Of a stretch of DNA of 64,000 bases, positions 52,985 through 60,593 are shown piece by piece; position 1 is the stretch's first letter; each line of letters opens with the position of its first letter. The stretch lies in assembly GCF_028561755.1 (NCBI RefSeq), contig NZ_JAQQTD010000002.1, positions 434,001-498,000 on the forward strand. The letters run 5' to 3'. Both the position numbers and the translations under genes were made by a program. A model generated the notes under the pieces. That model was not told the origin of the DNA, searched no databases, and was given only the letters and a program-made list of their open reading frames with translations. The stretch is from Altibacter sp. HG106 (lineage in GTDB: Bacteria > Bacteroidota > Bacteroidia > Flavobacteriales > Flavobacteriaceae).

Positions 52985-53003
52985 GCCATCACGGCCTTTA
53001 TTC
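52982..53003 (+). terminator. Hairpin terminator behind the accessory gene
   Basis: AGGCC-ATCAC-GGCCT followed by TTTATT. It separates the rightward accessory gene from the convergent leftward operon. Confidence 0.55.
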
Positions 53004-53010
53004 AAATATC

Positions 53011-53664
53011 TTATTTTCGTTTGAATTTTAAGACTAGAGGCGCTTTTGAGATGTGAAAATCTGTATTGATTTCGTAGGAGTTGAAAGGCGCTTTTTGGCC
53101 AAGTGCATCCATGTGATGTACGGTAGCTTTTACGCCATGAAAGGCTAAGTTTATACAGGTCATTTTCACGCAAATATGGTCGAGATCTTGAGCGGTATAA
53201 TGATTGCCCGGGCAATAGTTGTTTAATGCCAGGATCATGCGGCCGCTGCCGCAGGCCGGCTCAAGAATATCTTTTCCAAAAGTTCCTTTAGGAACGGTCA
53301 TTCTAGCAGTCATTTCGCAGAGCGCTGCAGGGGTAAAGAATTGACCGAAACTACTTTTCTTGTAGGAGCCGGATAAGGCTTCGTAATAAGCTCCCAAGGG
53401 GTCGCACCATCCCTGCATAGGGATTTGGTCCCGGTAGTAAATTAGCAGCTGTGCAAGCAGCTGCGAAAATTTTCCGAATTCGTCTTCGTCGTATTTTCTT
53501 ATGGTGCTGTGGTACCAGTCCTCTTGTGTTTGTCTGGCAAGGCAGCAAATGACAAGAGTTAGAAAATCGTCGAAGACGCGCGACGGGTCGTATTTTCTCG
53601 CTAAAAACGAGAAGAGGGAGTTAAACTCCCTCAATTCTGCGGGTATATCTACTGTCTTAGGCAC
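53011..53664 (-). CDS. N-6 DNA methylase-like protein lacking the catalytic motif
   Basis: 217 residues with the HsdM-type N-6 adenine methylase signature: 'SFGQFFTP' (about 105-112) and the SAM motif 'EPACGSG' (135-141). The catalytic (N/D/S)PP(Y/F) motif expected after the 'MDAL' strand (185-188) is absent; the chain runs into 'GQKAPFNSYEIN' instead. Such short methylase-like proteins are common on Bacteroidetes conjugative elements, usually near RadC and ArdC-like genes, as here. It may bind SAM or DNA without methylating. It overlaps the next leftward gene by 8 bases. Confidence 0.75.
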   Translation of the reverse strand: MPKTVDIPAELREFNSLFSFLARKYDPSRVFDDFLTLVICCLARQTQEDWYHSTIRKYDEDEFGKFSQLLAQLLIYYRDQIPMQGWCDPLGAYYEALSGSYKKSSFGQFFTPAALCEMTARMTVPKGTFGKDILEPACGSGRMILALNNYCPGNHYTAQDLDHICVKMTCINLAFHGVKATVHHMDALGQKAPFNSYEINTDFHISKAPLVLKFKRK

Positions 53665-54019
53665 TTTCTCTGTGTTCTAGTGGTTTTACTTGGGCGTTGC
53701 TAAAAATGTGTGCTAAGGGAAAGAATTTGCGTTTTTTGCCGTTCTTCTCTTTCTCTTTTTCGGCTTCCTGCTTCTTGTCTTTCTTCTTTTTCTTTGGAGG
53801 TTTCCCCCAAATAACAAAGGCTTTTTCTCCTGGCTTCACGCACTTATTCTCTTTTAACCATCCTTTGAATGTGTTAAATTCTTGGTGCGTATCATCTGTG
53901 TACATATCATCGATGATAATTTCGTTAACGCTCCGTTCATCGCCTTGCTTCTGTTGCATTTTGGCAATTTTGGAAAGTTGCTTTAGGTGTTCTCGTTTTC
54001 GTTTAGTGCTTTCTTTCAT
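53657..54019 (-). CDS. ArdC N-terminal-domain-like protein
   Basis: 120 residues from ATG 54019. The central part ('FNTFKGWLKENKCVKPGEKA' then 'FPLAHIFSNAQV') follows the plan of the ArdC N-terminal ssDNA-binding domain (W-x-x-x-x-G-x-V-x-x-GEKA ... F-x-x-x-x-x-F-x-x-x-Q-x). A Lys-rich stretch interrupts it. ArdC proteins protect incoming DNA from restriction on conjugative plasmids. The similarity is judged from pattern only. Confidence 0.55.
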   Translation of the reverse strand: MKESTKRKREHLKQLSKIAKMQQKQGDERSVNEIIIDDMYTDDTHQEFNTFKGWLKENKCVKPGEKAFVIWGKPPKKKKKDKKQEAEKEKEKNGKKRKFFPLAHIFSNAQVKPLEHRESA

Positions 54020-54029
54020 AATTTGAATT

Positions 54030-54476
54030 TTAGAGTATGCATTCATCCGCAAAGCTGTAGTAACTTTCGGTTGTAATTATTAGGTGGTCTAATAATGTTA
54101 TATCGAGAAAATTTGCAGCTTCTTTAATTTTCTTAGTTAGTTTTTTGTCTGCTTCGCTCGGGCGAGTGTTTCCGCTTGGGTGATTGTGCGCCATTAAAAA
54201 GCCAATGGCGTTACATTTTAGTAGTTTTTGAAAAACTTGTTTAACGTCAACTATTGTCCCGGTGGCTCCGCCTCTTGATATTTCAATAATTCCTAATACT
54301 TCGTTGGAATTGTTTAAAGGCATTAGGCAAAAAATTTCTTGATAGTCTAATTTATTGCCTATGTACTTGCGGAAAATTTCGCTTGCATCCAGTGAAGATG
54401 TAATTTTTTGGCGGTCAATTTTCGCAATGGGGTTGCGGTACACGATTTCGATTTCCTGTATTTGTGGAATTTCCAT
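54030..54476 (-). CDS. RadC-like JAB/MPN-domain protein
   Basis: 148 residues forming a single JAB domain: 'LGIIEISRGG' with Glu65, and the JAMM motif H97-N-H99-P-SG ... D110 in 'AHNHPSGNTRPSEAD'. The N-terminal helix-hairpin-helix of chromosomal RadC is missing, as usual for mobile-element versions. Such proteins are frequent next to antirestriction genes; their activity is not established. Confidence 0.88.
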   Translation of the reverse strand: MEIPQIQEIEIVYRNPIAKIDRQKITSSLDASEIFRKYIGNKLDYQEIFCLMPLNNSNEVLGIIEISRGGATGTIVDVKQVFQKLLKCNAIGFLMAHNHPSGNTRPSEADKKLTKKIKEAANFLDITLLDHLIITTESYYSFADECIL

Positions 54477-54479
54477 AGC

Positions 54480-54704
54480 TTAAAAAATGTAGGTTTGAAA
54501 ATCGTTCGCTTGTGGTTCTGCTTCTGCCATAAATTTTTGGGCGATTTCTTGCGCTTGGTTGAACGCTCGCCGTGTCTGTCGCTTAAAAAGTTGGTAGTCT
54601 GTGAAGTTGAAAACAGCAGAAAAGCCGTTATTTTTTAGAATCCTCTGTACTTGTTCAGATAACAAATAAGGGTTATTTTTGCCTTGCATTTTATTACTTT
54701 CCAT
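54480..54704 (-). CDS. Small leftward-operon protein, unknown function
   Basis: 74 residues, helical and basic ('QVQRILKNNGFSAVFNF', 'RTRRAFNQAQEIAQKFM'-like). Internal ATG at 54689 is possible. It lies three bases upstream of the RadC-like gene. Its leader shares ATAAATAACACATT with the next upstream gene. Confidence 0.5.
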   Translation of the reverse strand: MESNKMQGKNNPYLLSEQVQRILKNNGFSAVFNFTDYQLFKRQTRRAFNQAQEIAQKFMAEAEPQANDFQTYIF

Positions 54705-54724
54705 TTTTAAAATGTGTTATTTAT

Positions 54725-54760
54725 AGCCCCTCTTCCCTGCAACGGTTGAGGGGCTTTTGA
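54725..54760. terminator. Hairpin between the first two genes of the leftward operon
   Basis: AGCCCCTC / GAGGGGCT with a 15-base loop lies between the genes at 54767-55198 and 54480-54704. It could partly terminate or separate the two messages. Confidence 0.5.
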
Positions 54761-54766
54761 TTACTT

Positions 54767-55198
54767 TTAGATTTGAAATTCTTGTACTTCTGCATCGGTG
54801 CGCTCTTTGAGCGTGTGTAGGTCGTCCTCAATTACGTTGAGTAGTTTTTCAATCGTGCCATTGTGAGAAATGGTAAAGCGGTAGCCGCAATCTGTTGTAA
54901 ATTCCATTTTTTGGGATACGTTGTCGTTTCCTGCTCGGAATTTTGCGAGTTCGTCCGCCTTACTGTCGATGCGCTTTTTTCTTTCGCCAAGTTGTTGAAA
55001 TACCTCTAGGCGCTGAATGCGTTGCTCTGCGGTAGGGTTTAAAATTTCGGCTACCTTTTTAACCGCTTCTGTTTTTTCGGCTTCCTTGGCGCTCGTTGTC
55101 TCTTTTTTTTCGGTTGCCTTTGGCGTTGGCTTCTTGGCTGTTGCGGTTTGCTTCTTGCCGTTGGTTTTACTGTTTTTTTCCTTTGTTTTTGTTTCCAT
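54767..55198 (-). CDS. First gene of the leftward operon, Lys-rich protein
   Basis: 143 residues. The first 45 are Lys/Thr/Ala-rich and probably disordered, and then a helical part ('ILNPTAEQRIQRLEVFQQLG') and a short beta stretch ('MEFTTDCGYRFTISHNG') follow. No family recognised. It is transcribed from the promoter at 55231-55261. Confidence 0.55.
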   Translation of the reverse strand: METKTKEKNSKTNGKKQTATAKKPTPKATEKKETTSAKEAEKTEAVKKVAEILNPTAEQRIQRLEVFQQLGERKKRIDSKADELAKFRAGNDNVSQKMEFTTDCGYRFTISHNGTIEKLLNVIEDDLHTLKERTDAEVQEFQI

Positions 55199-55230
55199 AA
55201 TAATGGGTTTTAATGTGTTATTTATTTACA

Positions 55231-55261
55231 TAAATATACGGAATTAAGTTGTAAAATACAA
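55231..55261 (-). promoter_or_regulatory. Promoter of the leftward operon
   Basis: Read leftwards: -33 TTG at 55261-55259, 20-base spacer, and -7 TATATTTA at 55238-55231 (one mismatch). The spacer and -33 coincide with a perfect palindrome. The whole gap 55199-55624 has no other gene. Confidence 0.5.
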
Positions 55262-55262
55262 C
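55248..55262. promoter_or_regulatory. Palindrome GTTGTA-N3-TACAAC, putative operator
   Basis: Perfect 6-bp dyad around AAA. It covers the -33 element of the leftward promoter. The same GTTGTA-N3-TACAAC sequence occurs once more at 59913-59927. Confidence 0.55.
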
Positions 55263-55417
55263 CACAAAGGCAGTAAAAACAGGGGTTTAGGGTGTTTTTT
55301 AATTAAATTAAAATCATTCTAAATAAGAATAGAATAAAGTTTGCACAGGCTCGAAAAAGGTTAAATTTCAAAACCTCAAAAATCTAACTTTCTGAAAATG
55401 AAGGAAGAAACCTTAAA

Positions 55418-55439
55418 AAATAAACGCAGGCGTTTATTT
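55418..55439. repeat. Perfect 10-bp palindrome in the 55 kb gap
   Basis: AAATAAACGC and GCGTTTATTT are separated by two bases. The loop is too short for a good RNA hairpin, so a protein-binding site is more likely. A further imperfect dyad (CAACCAGTACC / GGTATTGGTTG) lies at 55545-55569. Confidence 0.5.
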
Positions 55440-55624
55440 GTCTTGCTCCGCACCCCGTCACGCTGAGAATTGAAAATGTACGTGCAAAAAAAAGAATCAA
55501 TGAGATATATGACGGTAGGCGCCCTCAACCAGTAATAGCTCATACAACCAGTACCATAGGTATTGGTTGTGTGAATCCTAACCATGTCACAGACTATAAT
55601 ACTAGCTATAGCTATCATTGTAGC

Positions 55625-55897
55625 ATGGCACAGCATTTAGTTTACGACGTTTTGAAAGCAATGAAAAAGAGGAGTGATGAGAACATTCCTTTTTCCTTTT
55701 CATTTGTTACTTGCGATACAAGTAAGAGGAATAGCAACGGAGTGAAGCACGTTGCACGTGCAAAACTAAGAACGGGATTCTCAGCTGAGCATGGCATAAA
55801 GAGTAGAAGTCTAATTGGGTATACAGATCTTGACACGAATCAGGACCGTTGGTTCTACTTACCCTTACTAATTTCCTTTAACAACAAGAAGTTATGA
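55625..55897 (+). CDS. Phage protein ahead of the portal gene, unknown function
   Basis: 90 residues from ATG 55625; the frame is open to GTG 55571. Mixed composition with 'VKHVARAKLRTGFSAEHGIKS' in the middle. It overlaps the portal gene by four bases, which supports co-translation. No family recognised. Confidence 0.5.
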   Translation: MAQHLVYDVLKAMKKRSDENIPFSFSFVTCDTSKRNSNGVKHVARAKLRTGFSAEHGIKSRSLIGYTDLDTNQDRWFYLPLLISFNNKKL

Positions 55898-57273
55898 GAA
55901 GTGATATCGATGTAGAATTTCAAGGCGGGGCTGCGATTGTATCAGGAGGTGCGGTAGACTTTACCTTTGAAGTGATTGAAAACCCTAGAGATCTTAATTC
56001 GAATAAAGTCGAAAGACACAGTTTAGACTGGACAGGGTCCTCATATATGCTCGAGGGATTACAGGTATTTCCATTTGGAAGCAGCGATGATTTGCCAAGA
56101 GAGATTAAGGATGTTGTTCAGAATAACTACATCGCACCTGGCTATTTAAAGAAGGGTACTGGTATGCTATGGGGAAATGGTCCTAAGTTGTACCGGGAGG
56201 AATACCAGGAAGACGGACAGGTAAAACGTATTTGGGTAAGGGATGCTGATATCCAGCAATGGATGGACGATTGGGATGCGCTAGCATATATATATGCGGC
56301 GTGTGTCGATTACCAATACATTCAGGCTGTAGCTACAAAGGTATTTAGAAATCGTGGTCCGCGAATAGGAGCTGATGGTTTTATCACAAAGCTGGAGCAT
56401 ATTAATCCTAATAGAGCTCGAAAAGCTCGTTACATGACAAGCAGATCCCTAAAAGCTACACATTGTGTCTACAAGTATAATGAGTCTGAGAAGGCGGTAC
56501 ACAATAAAATGTTCGGGATCTATCCGTTATTTGATCATAGAAACGCATTTAAGTACCCAACCTCAGTACATTACAGTAATCTTTATTCTTTCTGTTCCGA
56601 TTATTATGCGGTACCAGACATTTATGGAGCACTGGAATGGATAAGACGTTCTACTGCTGTTCCAATGATCCTAAAGGCTTTCACTAAAAACAGCATCACT
56701 CCAAAATATCATATACAATCTCCTGCGATGTTTTGGGAGGAAAAAGAGAAGGAACTACAAAAGTTGTATGCCAGTAAGAACAAAACCTATACAGACAACG
56801 TGCTAAAAGAGTTTATGCAGGGATATTTAAAGAAAGTTGAAAAGGTGCTGTCCGGAGTAGATAATACTGGAAAGTTTTGGCACTCCATAAAGTATCTAAA
56901 TGTGGATGGTGTGAACCTCAAGGAAATGGGCTGGGAGATTAAGCCACTTGATCAGAAAGTAAAAGATTTTATTGGGGCACAGGTTAAGGTTGGTGAGGCG
57001 GCCAATAGAGCTGTTGGGGCAGCTGTAGGGATGCATCCGGCGTTAGGCGGTTCTGGTGAGTCGGGAAGGAGTGATTCCGGAAGCGAGCAGATCTATGCAT
57101 TTAAGAACTATCTGGCCAGTGGTATTGACATTGAGGAGATGGCTGTGCTGAAGACTATCAATATGGCCATAAAAGTAAATTGGCCCAATAAGGATCTGAA
57201 ACTAGGCTTCTATCGTCAGCAGCCGCAAAAGGAACAGGATATCACGCCCTCTAAGAGAGCGGTAAATAATTAA
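55894..57273 (+). CDS. Portal protein
   Basis: 459 residues. The layout fits a portal: an N-terminal 'YLKKGTGMLWGNGPKLYREE' strand region, a stem region around 'YSNLYSFCSDYYAVPDIYGALEW', then a long helix with coiled coil ('KELQKLYASKNKTYTDNVLKE') and an Ala/Gly-rich crown region 'GAAVGMHPALGGSG'. It follows the terminase in the late region (after the accessory insertion) and precedes head-tail genes. The family match is judged from layout. Confidence 0.65.
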   Translation: MRSDIDVEFQGGAAIVSGGAVDFTFEVIENPRDLNSNKVERHSLDWTGSSYMLEGLQVFPFGSSDDLPREIKDVVQNNYIAPGYLKKGTGMLWGNGPKLYREEYQEDGQVKRIWVRDADIQQWMDDWDALAYIYAACVDYQYIQAVATKVFRNRGPRIGADGFITKLEHINPNRARKARYMTSRSLKATHCVYKYNESEKAVHNKMFGIYPLFDHRNAFKYPTSVHYSNLYSFCSDYYAVPDIYGALEWIRRSTAVPMILKAFTKNSITPKYHIQSPAMFWEEKEKELQKLYASKNKTYTDNVLKEFMQGYLKKVEKVLSGVDNTGKFWHSIKYLNVDGVNLKEMGWEIKPLDQKVKDFIGAQVKVGEAANRAVGAAVGMHPALGGSGESGRSDSGSEQIYAFKNYLASGIDIEEMAVLKTINMAIKVNWPNKDLKLGFYRQQPQKEQDITPSKRAVNN

Positions 57274-57276
57274 GCT

Positions 57277-58269
57277 ATGGAGTTGTTATTTAAAAAAAAT
57301 CAGAATGATTCTGCGTGTGACGCTTTAAAAGAGGCACTGAGCTTCATTGATGCAGACTTTACCTTTTCTAAAATGCAATCAGATCTGAGATCTGCAACTG
57401 TCCGTTTATTGGAGTTTGTTGGTCAAGATGTGTACAATGAGTTGATTGCTGTAGCGGGTGATGATGATCCATCAGCTGATGATAAGGAATACTTGCGATT
57501 AGCGCGTTCTGTTATTGCAAATGATGCGTACCGATTGTTTGCACCGGCGAATGATTTGCAGCACGGAAACAATGGCCGAACCATGTTGAGCTCTGAAGAT
57601 AACAAAACACCTTTCGAGCACATGCTTATCGCATCGAATGATGAATTGGCGCGTCGATCACATAGAGCCATGGACGACCTAATTCGTTATTTAGATAAGG
57701 AAAGTAATACCTGGAAGGAGAGCGATCAGTATAAGGCGTCTCATAAATTGTTTGTTAGAACAATGGCTGAGTTTGAGGCTTATTATGAAATTGGATCGCG
57801 TTTGTTATTAAAGAAATTGGGACCAGGAATTGCAAAAGCGGAAATTCAATTGGTCCTTCCCCGGATTGGTCGCGAACTATTTGATTCTCTAAAGGAGAAA
57901 CGCAAGGGTGCTGCAGACAATACTTTCACTGATCAAGAGAAAGAGTTGTTTCCACTGATTCAAGGGGTCTGTGTGTTCTATTCGTTGTCATGGGGAATTC
58001 CTAGACTGCAGGGAACGTTGTTCCCCGAAGGAATGCTCCAACCAGTGCGCGGCGATAGAGCAACTATTAAGGGTAGACTTCCCCATCAGGGCAACCAAAT
58101 CGAGCAGATGTCGCAGCTATTTAAAACGGATGTAAAAGATCTGTTAGTTGATCTTGAGGAAGTGATTAAAAAATACAAGGAAGATGATCAGGTTGAGGAG
58201 AGCGATGAAATAATTGATACTGATCATCTGATTCCGTTTGACGAAGATGATTTAAGTGTAACTACATAA
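57277..58269 (+). CDS. Phage head-tail region structural protein
   Basis: 330 residues, helical ('LKEALSFIDADFTFSKMQSD', 'ELIAVAGDDDPSADDKEYL'), with repeated small helical domains and an acidic C-terminus. It lies three bases after the portal gene. Proteins of this type occur next to portals in Bacteroidetes phages and are probably connector or adaptor proteins. Confidence 0.5.
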   Translation: MELLFKKNQNDSACDALKEALSFIDADFTFSKMQSDLRSATVRLLEFVGQDVYNELIAVAGDDDPSADDKEYLRLARSVIANDAYRLFAPANDLQHGNNGRTMLSSEDNKTPFEHMLIASNDELARRSHRAMDDLIRYLDKESNTWKESDQYKASHKLFVRTMAEFEAYYEIGSRLLLKKLGPGIAKAEIQLVLPRIGRELFDSLKEKRKGAADNTFTDQEKELFPLIQGVCVFYSLSWGIPRLQGTLFPEGMLQPVRGDRATIKGRLPHQGNQIEQMSQLFKTDVKDLLVDLEEVIKKYKEDDQVEESDEIIDTDHLIPFDEDDLSVTT

Positions 58270-58279
58270 ATTAATTGGC

Positions 58280-58576
58280 ATGATAATTATTAAAATTTTG
58301 ATTTCGTTCTATAAGCGAATAAAAAGGCGTTGGCTTTTAGCTAAGGCAGCTCTAGTTCTTGAGGAGGAACTGAAGAAAAAGAAGATGGCAATGGCAAAGC
58401 TTCGGATAGAGATTAATCACGCACTAGGATTTGATTTCTTCCGAATTAACGCGAAATCAGAATACATTCCACCGCAATTTAAAAGTAAGGCTAAGGTATT
58501 GGCCTTTGTGGAATCGAAGTTTGGAACCAAGATGGAGGATATTGGCGTTACAATTGATGATCTATTCAAGTCATGA
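58280..58576 (+). CDS. Small phage protein, unknown function
   Basis: 98 residues, N-terminal hydrophobic and basic helix ('MIIIKILISFYKRIKRRW') and a later 'AKVLAFVESKFGTKMEDIGV'. It overlaps the next gene by four bases. Confidence 0.5.
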   Translation: MIIIKILISFYKRIKRRWLLAKAALVLEEELKKKKMAMAKLRIEINHALGFDFFRINAKSEYIPPQFKSKAKVLAFVESKFGTKMEDIGVTIDDLFKS

Positions 58577-59451
58577 GTGATACCAGGTATGTTCACATTG
58601 AAATTCCGGAGATTGGATATCGGTACGATATGCCGTTGGATTTGGCCGCCTGTAATGAGGAAGAGTATATTCGTATTACACCGGTATTGTACGCCCTTGA
58701 GCGCAGAGAAATAAACATCCAAGAGTTTCAGTATCTTGGGGTTTATGCTCTTCTGAATTTGGAAAAAAGTGAAATGGAATTGCCTGAAGAAGAGAAGGAA
58801 GACGCGATGGGAAATATTGCGATGTTAGGCGAAAATCTAGGGCAGTTTTTTTACGTCGAAGGCGATAAGGTCTTGGTAAAACGATTTTATACTGGCAATC
58901 ATGTTGGTAGAATTTCGAGTTTATTTCGAAACTATTATGGACCAGCTGATTTTTTCACTGATGTTACCTGGGGAGAATATGAAGATGGTTTAAACGTTTT
59001 CTTTGAACATGAGCTTAATCCGGATCCGGAACTTCTCATTCGTTTAGCTGCTATCTTTTTTAGGCCGAAACGCTTTGGAAAGCGAATTATTTACAATGAG
59101 GAAGATGTAGATAAAAGGATAAAGCGTCTAAAATCTATGGATATGAGACGTATCATTGCTTTCTATTTCACTTTTGCTGCCTTTCATCTGTATCTATCAT
59201 CGTCGAACGTTCGGTGGGAGGGTAGAACTATTGATCTATCAATTATTTTCAATGTGATGCCAGGTGAAAAGAAACCAAAAGAGAGTGAGTTCAATTCATT
59301 AGGTACAAAGTCGCAAAGTATCATGTTAGCTAATACAGGGATATTCGGAAATTATGATACGCTCAGGCAAACGAATTTATGGAAGGTCATGCTTGTATTG
59401 TACGATATGAGAAAATCGGATTTAGACAACAAACCAAAAGACAACGATTAA
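58573..59451 (+). CDS. Phage structural/assembly protein, unknown function
   Basis: 292 residues with an N-terminal beta part ('YVHIEIPEIGYRYDMPLDLA') and a helical remainder ('IAFYFTFAAFHLYLS'). It lies between the portal region and the tape measure gene, where tail tube, completion and chaperone genes normally are. No family recognised. Confidence 0.5.
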   Translation: MSDTRYVHIEIPEIGYRYDMPLDLAACNEEEYIRITPVLYALERREINIQEFQYLGVYALLNLEKSEMELPEEEKEDAMGNIAMLGENLGQFFYVEGDKVLVKRFYTGNHVGRISSLFRNYYGPADFFTDVTWGEYEDGLNVFFEHELNPDPELLIRLAAIFFRPKRFGKRIIYNEEDVDKRIKRLKSMDMRRIIAFYFTFAAFHLYLSSSNVRWEGRTIDLSIIFNVMPGEKKPKESEFNSLGTKSQSIMLANTGIFGNYDTLRQTNLWKVMLVLYDMRKSDLDNKPKDND

Positions 59452-59452
59452 A

Positions 59453-59908
59453 ATGGGGTTAATAGCAGATTATGGTGTATACCTAGAAGGAATTAAAAAT
59501 GAGTTTGCCGAGGTAAATCGCCATCAAATGGTGACGGACAAGTCGCAGCTCATGAAGTATTTGGATTCCATTTCCAAGCAAGACGGGATTGTGTTGCTAT
59601 CAGTGTTACCAAATTTTGGAAACAACTCACCGCGAGACGCAAGCACGTTCCAGCGTAAAGCTTTCTCTGAGGTTTCTTTTTTGAAGAAAGTTGATTTTGG
59701 AAACTTAACGCAGCAAAACTTTATTGATTGGTACGATGAAATTTTTGAAGTAGCAAATAAGTTTGTCAATAAGTTATTGAATGATTCGGTAGGTGGCCAG
59801 TGTGTTCTGCTCAGGCAATTAGATCCTAAGACGATCCGAATTGTCGATGAGTATAATTTACACCAGTGTATTGGTTGGACGGTAACATTTTCTTTTGATA
59901 TCATTTAA
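59453..59908 (+). CDS. Phage tail-region protein, unknown function
   Basis: 151 residues, mixed alpha/beta ('DGIVLLSVLPNFGNNS', 'FVNKLLNDSVGGQCVLLRQL', 'GWTVTFSFDII'). The shape resembles small tail-terminator or completion proteins, but this is a guess from size and place. It follows the previous gene by one base. Confidence 0.5.
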   Translation: MGLIADYGVYLEGIKNEFAEVNRHQMVTDKSQLMKYLDSISKQDGIVLLSVLPNFGNNSPRDASTFQRKAFSEVSFLKKVDFGNLTQQNFIDWYDEIFEVANKFVNKLLNDSVGGQCVLLRQLDPKTIRIVDEYNLHQCIGWTVTFSFDII

Positions 59909-59912
59909 AAAG

Positions 59913-59927
59913 GTTGTATATTACAAC
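59913..59927. promoter_or_regulatory. Second GTTGTA-N3-TACAAC palindrome, at a translation start
   Basis: Perfect 6-bp dyad around TAT, ending one base before ATG 59929 and overlapping the AAAAAGG ribosome-binding region. It may act as DNA operator or as an mRNA hairpin that hides the start. Confidence 0.5.
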
Positions 59928-59928
59928 T

Positions 59929-60123
59929 ATGTACACAAAGATAATTGGTCAACAGGAAGTTGATACTGAAATTGAAAACCTTCTCAAAGATGAGGAGAGT
60001 ATGGATGCCTTAGATAAATATCTACGGCATGATTTAAAAAACCCGGGAACCCGGTCGGTGACGTTGAGTAGAAAGCTCAAAGCGCTGTATGATAGTGGTA
60101 GATTATATGTTAAGTCTAAGTGA
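59929..60123 (+). CDS. Small phage protein, unknown function
   Basis: 64 residues from ATG 59929, helical ('EVDTEIENLLKDEESMDALD', 'SVTLSRKLKALYDSGRLYV'). The next gene overlaps it by 17 bases. Confidence 0.5.
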   Translation: MYTKIIGQQEVDTEIENLLKDEESMDALDKYLRHDLKNPGTRSVTLSRKLKALYDSGRLYVKSK

Positions 60124-60484
60124 CAGATCAGAGAGAAGGTTTATATCTAGAGTACTCTTAGAAGAGTCTCAGGATATGGACCAGGCGCAGCGTCGTATAA
60201 TGTCTTCAAGAGGCTTCGGTGACGGAAAGATGTATAATGATAGAAAGTATTCGGTACAGGATACTGAATTGGTGTACGAGCATCTTCCGGAGCATCGCTT
60301 TACTGACATGTCGACTAGAAATACCGGAACCGGGAAGCGACGAAAAAAGAGCCACCCTATACACAACAAAGTAATGTATGGATTTGCCAATAACGTTGTA
60401 CGTCGGCTGAATGTCGGATATACAACGGCAGTGAAGAAAATGATGATGGACGAGCTGGCAGCTGAACTACGTGAAAATACGTAG
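60107..60484 (+). CDS. Phage tail-region protein, basic
   Basis: 125 residues from ATG 60107 (ATG 60089 possible). Basic middle ('GTGKRRKKSHPIHNKVMYGF') and a helical end. Size and place resemble minor tail proteins; no family recognised. Confidence 0.5.
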   Translation: MLSLSDRSERRFISRVLLEESQDMDQAQRRIMSSRGFGDGKMYNDRKYSVQDTELVYEHLPEHRFTDMSTRNTGTGKRRKKSHPIHNKVMYGFANNVVRRLNVGYTTAVKKMMMDELAAELRENT

Positions 60485-60541
60485 TAAAAAAAGGGGTTTT
60501 TCCTGTCTTAAAAGGGCTTTTTCCTGATGTTTTGAGAAAAT

Positions 60542-60555
60542 TACGGTTTACCGTA
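60542..60555. promoter_or_regulatory. Dyad TACGGT-TT-ACCGTA upstream of the 60.6 kb genes
   Basis: Perfect 6-bp inverted repeat in the 109-base gap 60485-60593. A weak -7-like TTATTTTG follows at 60565. Two near-direct repeats (AAAAGGGGTTTTTCCTG and AAAAGGGCTTTTTCCTG) lie just before it. Confidence 0.4.
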
Positions 60556-60593
60556 CGATTTTTCTTATTTTGCGAACCAACAAAATAATTGAT

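Noticed and set aside
53697-54026. Rightward 109-residue ORF opposite the leftward ArdC-like gene
   Set aside because: Translation is Phe/Ser-rich low complexity, the mirror of a Lys-rich coding strand; the leftward frame has sensible domains and operon context.
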